From the NCBI GenBank assembly GCA_964582875.1, contig CAZOTZ010000072.1, forward strand, positions 1 to 7,758: a stretch of 7,758 nucleotides of DNA, given 5' to 3'. Made by a program: the position numbers and the translations under genes. This stretch comes from JAADDV01 sp964582875 (GTDB lineage: Bacteria > Aquificota > Aquificia > Aquificales > Hydrogenothermaceae). The notes beneath the pieces are model-generated. The model saw only the letters and a list, made by a program, of their open reading frames with translations. It had not been told where the DNA came from and did not search any database. How positions within the stretch are numbered: the first letter of the stretch is position 1; each line of letters opens with the position of its first letter. Of the stretch, positions 6,401 through 7,758 are shown piece by piece.

Positions 6401-6647
6401 TGATGGTTCTGTAGTATCTTCAGCAAACGTTAATAAAGACCGTTCCTGGGAAGGAAGAAACTATGCTGTATGGGGATTACCTCAAAGTTATAGTACAGAC
6501 ATTCTTGATTACAAACCTCAACCAGGAGATGCTATTATAATTCCTACAAAAATCCATGTTCCTACAATGTGGAGACCGCTTCTTAGAGATATAATACAGA
6601 TAATCTATCAGGGTGCTTTAACAGTTTATACAATAACTAAACTATAA
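3435..6647 (+). CDS. Wza-like polysaccharide export protein with about eight SLBB domains
   Basis: This is a 1070-residue secreted protein. It has a signal peptide (1-20), a Gly/Ser/Pro and then Lys/Glu-rich linker (21-160), and a Poly_export domain with YTLGPGDEV (165-173) and VDREGKIYIPGLG (194-206). A chain of SLBB-like units follows, starting near 241 (VYVSGEVRRPGSV), 326, 412, 507, 601, 688, 799 and 943. Most open with 'v.G.v..PG.Y' and close with 'L..gD.i.i'. The seventh unit has a charged helical insertion (about 844-919). The last 25 or so residues (from about 1043, TMWRPLLRDIIQIIYQGALT) form a helix like the C-terminal one that builds the outer-membrane alpha-barrel in Wza. Wza is about 380 residues with three SLBB-type domains, so this chain is much longer and implies a long periplasmic tube. 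I see no cysteine, so there is no lipobox as in E. coli Wza. It pairs with the Wzz-like protein just upstream. Confidence 0.9.
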   Translation: MRLLLKSFIVFVLITFFANGETVSGGKAAPSGLSGLSGIGLKASPQEGAGVIQGKVVAPKGSGQETTGMKESIPVKIEETNVLPEMEGSPVELTTEKKETAKREIEKLRKEEFLKQKKVKLETSSIENSFFSRLKAYKVPLKQFGYEFFVGKPRFPASVPIDKSYTLGPGDEVFLYVIGAPANLKIPSVLKLVVDREGKIYIPGLGVFYVWGMDLNEAEKVISDALKTNIKLTVGKLRTFPVYVSGEVRRPGSVLVTGVNTVIDALIMAGGIKKTGTLRDVVVTRRTPRGLKKIHIDFYDLLLKGKPVDFRVKDGDVIFVKDIGPTVAIAGKVKRPAIYELKGYETVKGLIKLAGGVLPSSYRYKVTLQRYKNHEYLEIFNGSLDDTSFLSRKLKDGDLILIREVTSVPQNAVSVEGYTPYPGVYQYKEGMKLSDVLKPDMFFQDTNTKFGLIIRQYPPNSEIKYISFIPEDILLKEYDLPLYPSDRIVLYRFGSIKQVDTNKVRDVVLVKGAIKYPGVYAYKKNMMLSDILDEDQLLIDTNVYFGLIKRIPEIGKPPVYLTFSLKDILEKKSDIKLKPLDEITFYRFGYKDIDFNNVKDAFVIEGSIKYPGIYAYKKGITLNDVINKDFLLINTNLYFAEIERRNPETLEVEKIIKFVPVDVLKGKEKIYLKPMDVVRFYPKYIYTPIKVSGLVEKSAYIPYKKGMKLSEALAHVKFKEDIKKLRVDIYREQKYKKGFSEEAETAKGKAETGKALVSKNIASFYLYDVLIKKNSKEDIPLYPGDRIVVREIDPEEIVEKVYVNGYVKNPGVYKITDKTTLYDILKAAGGFRENAFPEGIIVLRKSVKEMQKEKMAQAILRMKQELAKEEAGVMQADLTPEELRARQAAFEAKKKLLDEMEKSQITGRISGIRISKDLEKLKNSPYNILLENGDRIYIPKRPSSVLVFGEVYNPSALVYIKDLRVEDYINSAGGLTRNADIDNIFVIKADGSVVSSANVNKDRSWEGRNYAVWGLPQSYSTDILDYKPQPGDAIIIPTKIHVPTMWRPLLRDIIQIIYQGALTVYTITKL
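4668..5495 (+). repeat. Three tandem, closely similar SLBB repeats within the exporter gene
   Basis: The third, fourth and fifth SLBB units start at 4668, 4953 and 5235, a period of 94-95 codons. They share YPGVY.YK......SDVL or a close variant, then D.....DTN.YFGLI.R, a 'dILl......L.P.D.i.fYRFG' end and a short linker (VDTNKVRD, IDFNNVKD). Their similarity to each other well exceeds that to the other units, which suggests internal duplication. The DNA has diverged, so this is a protein-level repeat. Confidence 0.8.
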
Positions 6648-6657
6648 AAAGATGTCT

Positions 6658-6664
6658 GGAGGGG
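6658..6664 (+). promoter_or_regulatory. Ribosome binding site supporting a TTG start at 6671
   Basis: GGAGGGG lies six bases before TTG at 6671, directly ahead of a typical signal peptide. The nearby ATG at 6652 is in another frame and cannot start this protein. Confidence 0.75.
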
Positions 6665-6670
6665 ATTGGC

Positions 6671-7750
6671 TTGAAGAGAAGCCTTTTTATATTCCTTTTT
6701 TTTCTTTTATTTAAGGTAGTTCTTGCACAGGAACTACCTTTATATGGAGCTCTTTTAAAGGAGTATCCTTCGTCTTTAATAATTCCAAAATGGAAGTTTA
6801 GGATTGGACTTAGCTTTGGGAAAGTAAACGATGCTATAGATGTTTTCGATGTAAGAAAACAGGAGGTAGGTGGTTCTTTAAACGCAGTTGGCTTAGGAGA
6901 CTATGACCATTATGGAGGTTTTCTTAATTTAGGTTTAGCAGATACATTGATGGCTTCAGGAAGTTATTTACACAGATTTATCCAGTATGGACATGGGACT
7001 ATATCTATCCACTCATACGAATTTTTTATAAGAAAATCTTTCTGGTCAGTGTTATCTATAGATGTTGGTGTAAGGGGGAATATTCTTGACGGAGAAAAAG
7101 TAAAAAATGTAGACGATATAAATTTTTACATACACAGATACAATCCTAATGTAAGTATAGAAGTAGACCCTTACTACATATGGTTTACTAAAAAAACAGA
7201 GACAGGGGAAATAACTTCTGGTGTTGCTAAAGGGGAAAATCCTTACGTTTCCTTATATGATTCATGGGATTTAACAAATTTTTTAAGATTAACAGTAGGA
7301 AAAACTTACAGGAAATTCCAGCCTAATATTTTTATAGAGTACGGAAAAACAGATATACACGGAAAAATAGATACAAACCTGAAGTATTATGTACCTAAAG
7401 GATTTGAAGATTCTCTCCCTGAACTGCCGGTGGACCTTAATAGAGATGAAAGCTATCTGAAACTTGGTTTTAACAGTTTTCTCAAAACTCCTTTTAACAC
7501 ATTAACTTATTTTGAGTATTACTATTTAATGCTTTTTAGAGATGATGGATTAGGGTATGAGCATTACAACCATGTTTTTCGCCTGGAAGTAAATTACTTT
7601 TTTAACCGTCATTTAGTTCTTTCTTTAGGTGGAATTTACTTGCATAGACAACTTAACGGAATTATACCATTATTATATAACAAATATACACAAACTACTT
7701 TTGACCATAAATACGGTTGGGCTGAAGCTGGAATTACTTTTATGTGGTAA
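6671..7750 (+). CDS. Putative outer-membrane beta-barrel protein of unknown family
   Basis: Translation from TTG gives 359 residues. A signal peptide (MKRSLFIFLFFLLFKVVLA) is likely cut after residue 19. The rest consists of alternating hydrophobic and polar strands rich in Tyr, Phe, Trp, Gly and Asp/Asn, for example FLNLGLADTLMASGSYLHRF, YEFFIRKSFWSVLSIDVGV and FRLEVNYFFNRHLVLSLGGI. It ends in AEAGITFMW, with an aromatic final residue as in the C-terminal beta-signal recognised by the Bam machinery. I see no internal lipobox or soluble enzyme domain. It starts 23 bases after the exporter gene, so it is probably co-transcribed and may help polysaccharide pass through or stick to the outer membrane. 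It is much smaller than YjbH/GfcD (about 700 residues), so I do not assign that family. A general porin-like barrel is the alternative. Confidence 0.7.
   Translation: MKRSLFIFLFFLLFKVVLAQELPLYGALLKEYPSSLIIPKWKFRIGLSFGKVNDAIDVFDVRKQEVGGSLNAVGLGDYDHYGGFLNLGLADTLMASGSYLHRFIQYGHGTISIHSYEFFIRKSFWSVLSIDVGVRGNILDGEKVKNVDDINFYIHRYNPNVSIEVDPYYIWFTKKTETGEITSGVAKGENPYVSLYDSWDLTNFLRLTVGKTYRKFQPNIFIEYGKTDIHGKIDTNLKYYVPKGFEDSLPELPVDLNRDESYLKLGFNSFLKTPFNTLTYFEYYYLMLFRDDGLGYEHYNHVFRLEVNYFFNRHLVLSLGGIYLHRQLNGIIPLLYNKYTQTTFDHKYGWAEAGITFMW
6713..6740 (+). repeat. Perfect 10-bp inverted repeat at the signal-peptide junction of the barrel gene
   Basis: AAGGTAGTTC (6713-6722) and GAACTACCTT (6731-6740) are exact reverse complements around an eight-base loop, about 40 bases into the coding sequence. 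No T-run follows on either strand, so it is not an intrinsic terminator. It may be an mRNA hairpin affecting translation or stability, or chance. Confidence 0.5.
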
Positions 7751-7758
7751 ACTAATTG

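Overview
The window is a low-GC bacterial segment with a strong AGGAGG-type translation signal and Lys/Glu/Ile-rich proteins. A Wza-like exporter and a secreted beta-barrel ending in an aromatic residue point to a Gram-negative cell envelope. The composition would suit a thermophilic lineage such as the Aquificota (Persephonella or Sulfurihydrogenibium type). That placement is a guess from style; no taxonomic marker is present.

Layout: positions 1-248 (minus strand) hold the N-terminal part of a DUF1508/YegP-family protein that runs off the left edge. A divergent AT-rich spacer (249-383) with TAATACTT-type direct repeats separates it from a plus-strand metallo-beta-lactamase-fold protein of the RNase Z type (384-1367). 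A new transcription unit starts behind a TTGACA promoter at 1386-1414. It contains a secreted Ala/Gly-rich protein interrupted by a 100-N assembly gap (1448-2003), then an intrinsic terminator (2038-2065), a Wzz-type polysaccharide co-polymerase without a kinase domain (2102-3421), a very large Wza-like exporter with about eight SLBB domains (3435-6647), and an outer-membrane beta-barrel protein (6671-7750). The last three genes are separated by only 13 and 23 bases.

How the genes fit together: the Wzz-like inner-membrane protein and the Wza-like outer-membrane/periplasmic protein are the two standard halves of a trans-envelope polysaccharide export machine. The small low-complexity secreted protein at the head resembles, in layout, GfcA (YmcD) and YjbE, the first-gene products of the E. 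coli group 4 capsule (gfc) and yjb exopolysaccharide operons. The terminal beta-barrel may be a secretion or surface-anchoring partner. No glycosyltransferase, flippase, polymerase or tyrosine kinase lies in the window, so the biosynthetic genes must be elsewhere, perhaps just downstream.

The most notable points are the GfcA/YjbE-like operon head with a His/Gly tail, the terminator placed inside the export cluster, eight tyrosines in the cytoplasmic tail of a kinase-less Wzz protein, and the expanded SLBB chain with three closely similar central repeats. Three start sites appear to lie inside the longest reading frames (1448, 2102, 3435), each chosen because a good ribosome binding site precedes it.
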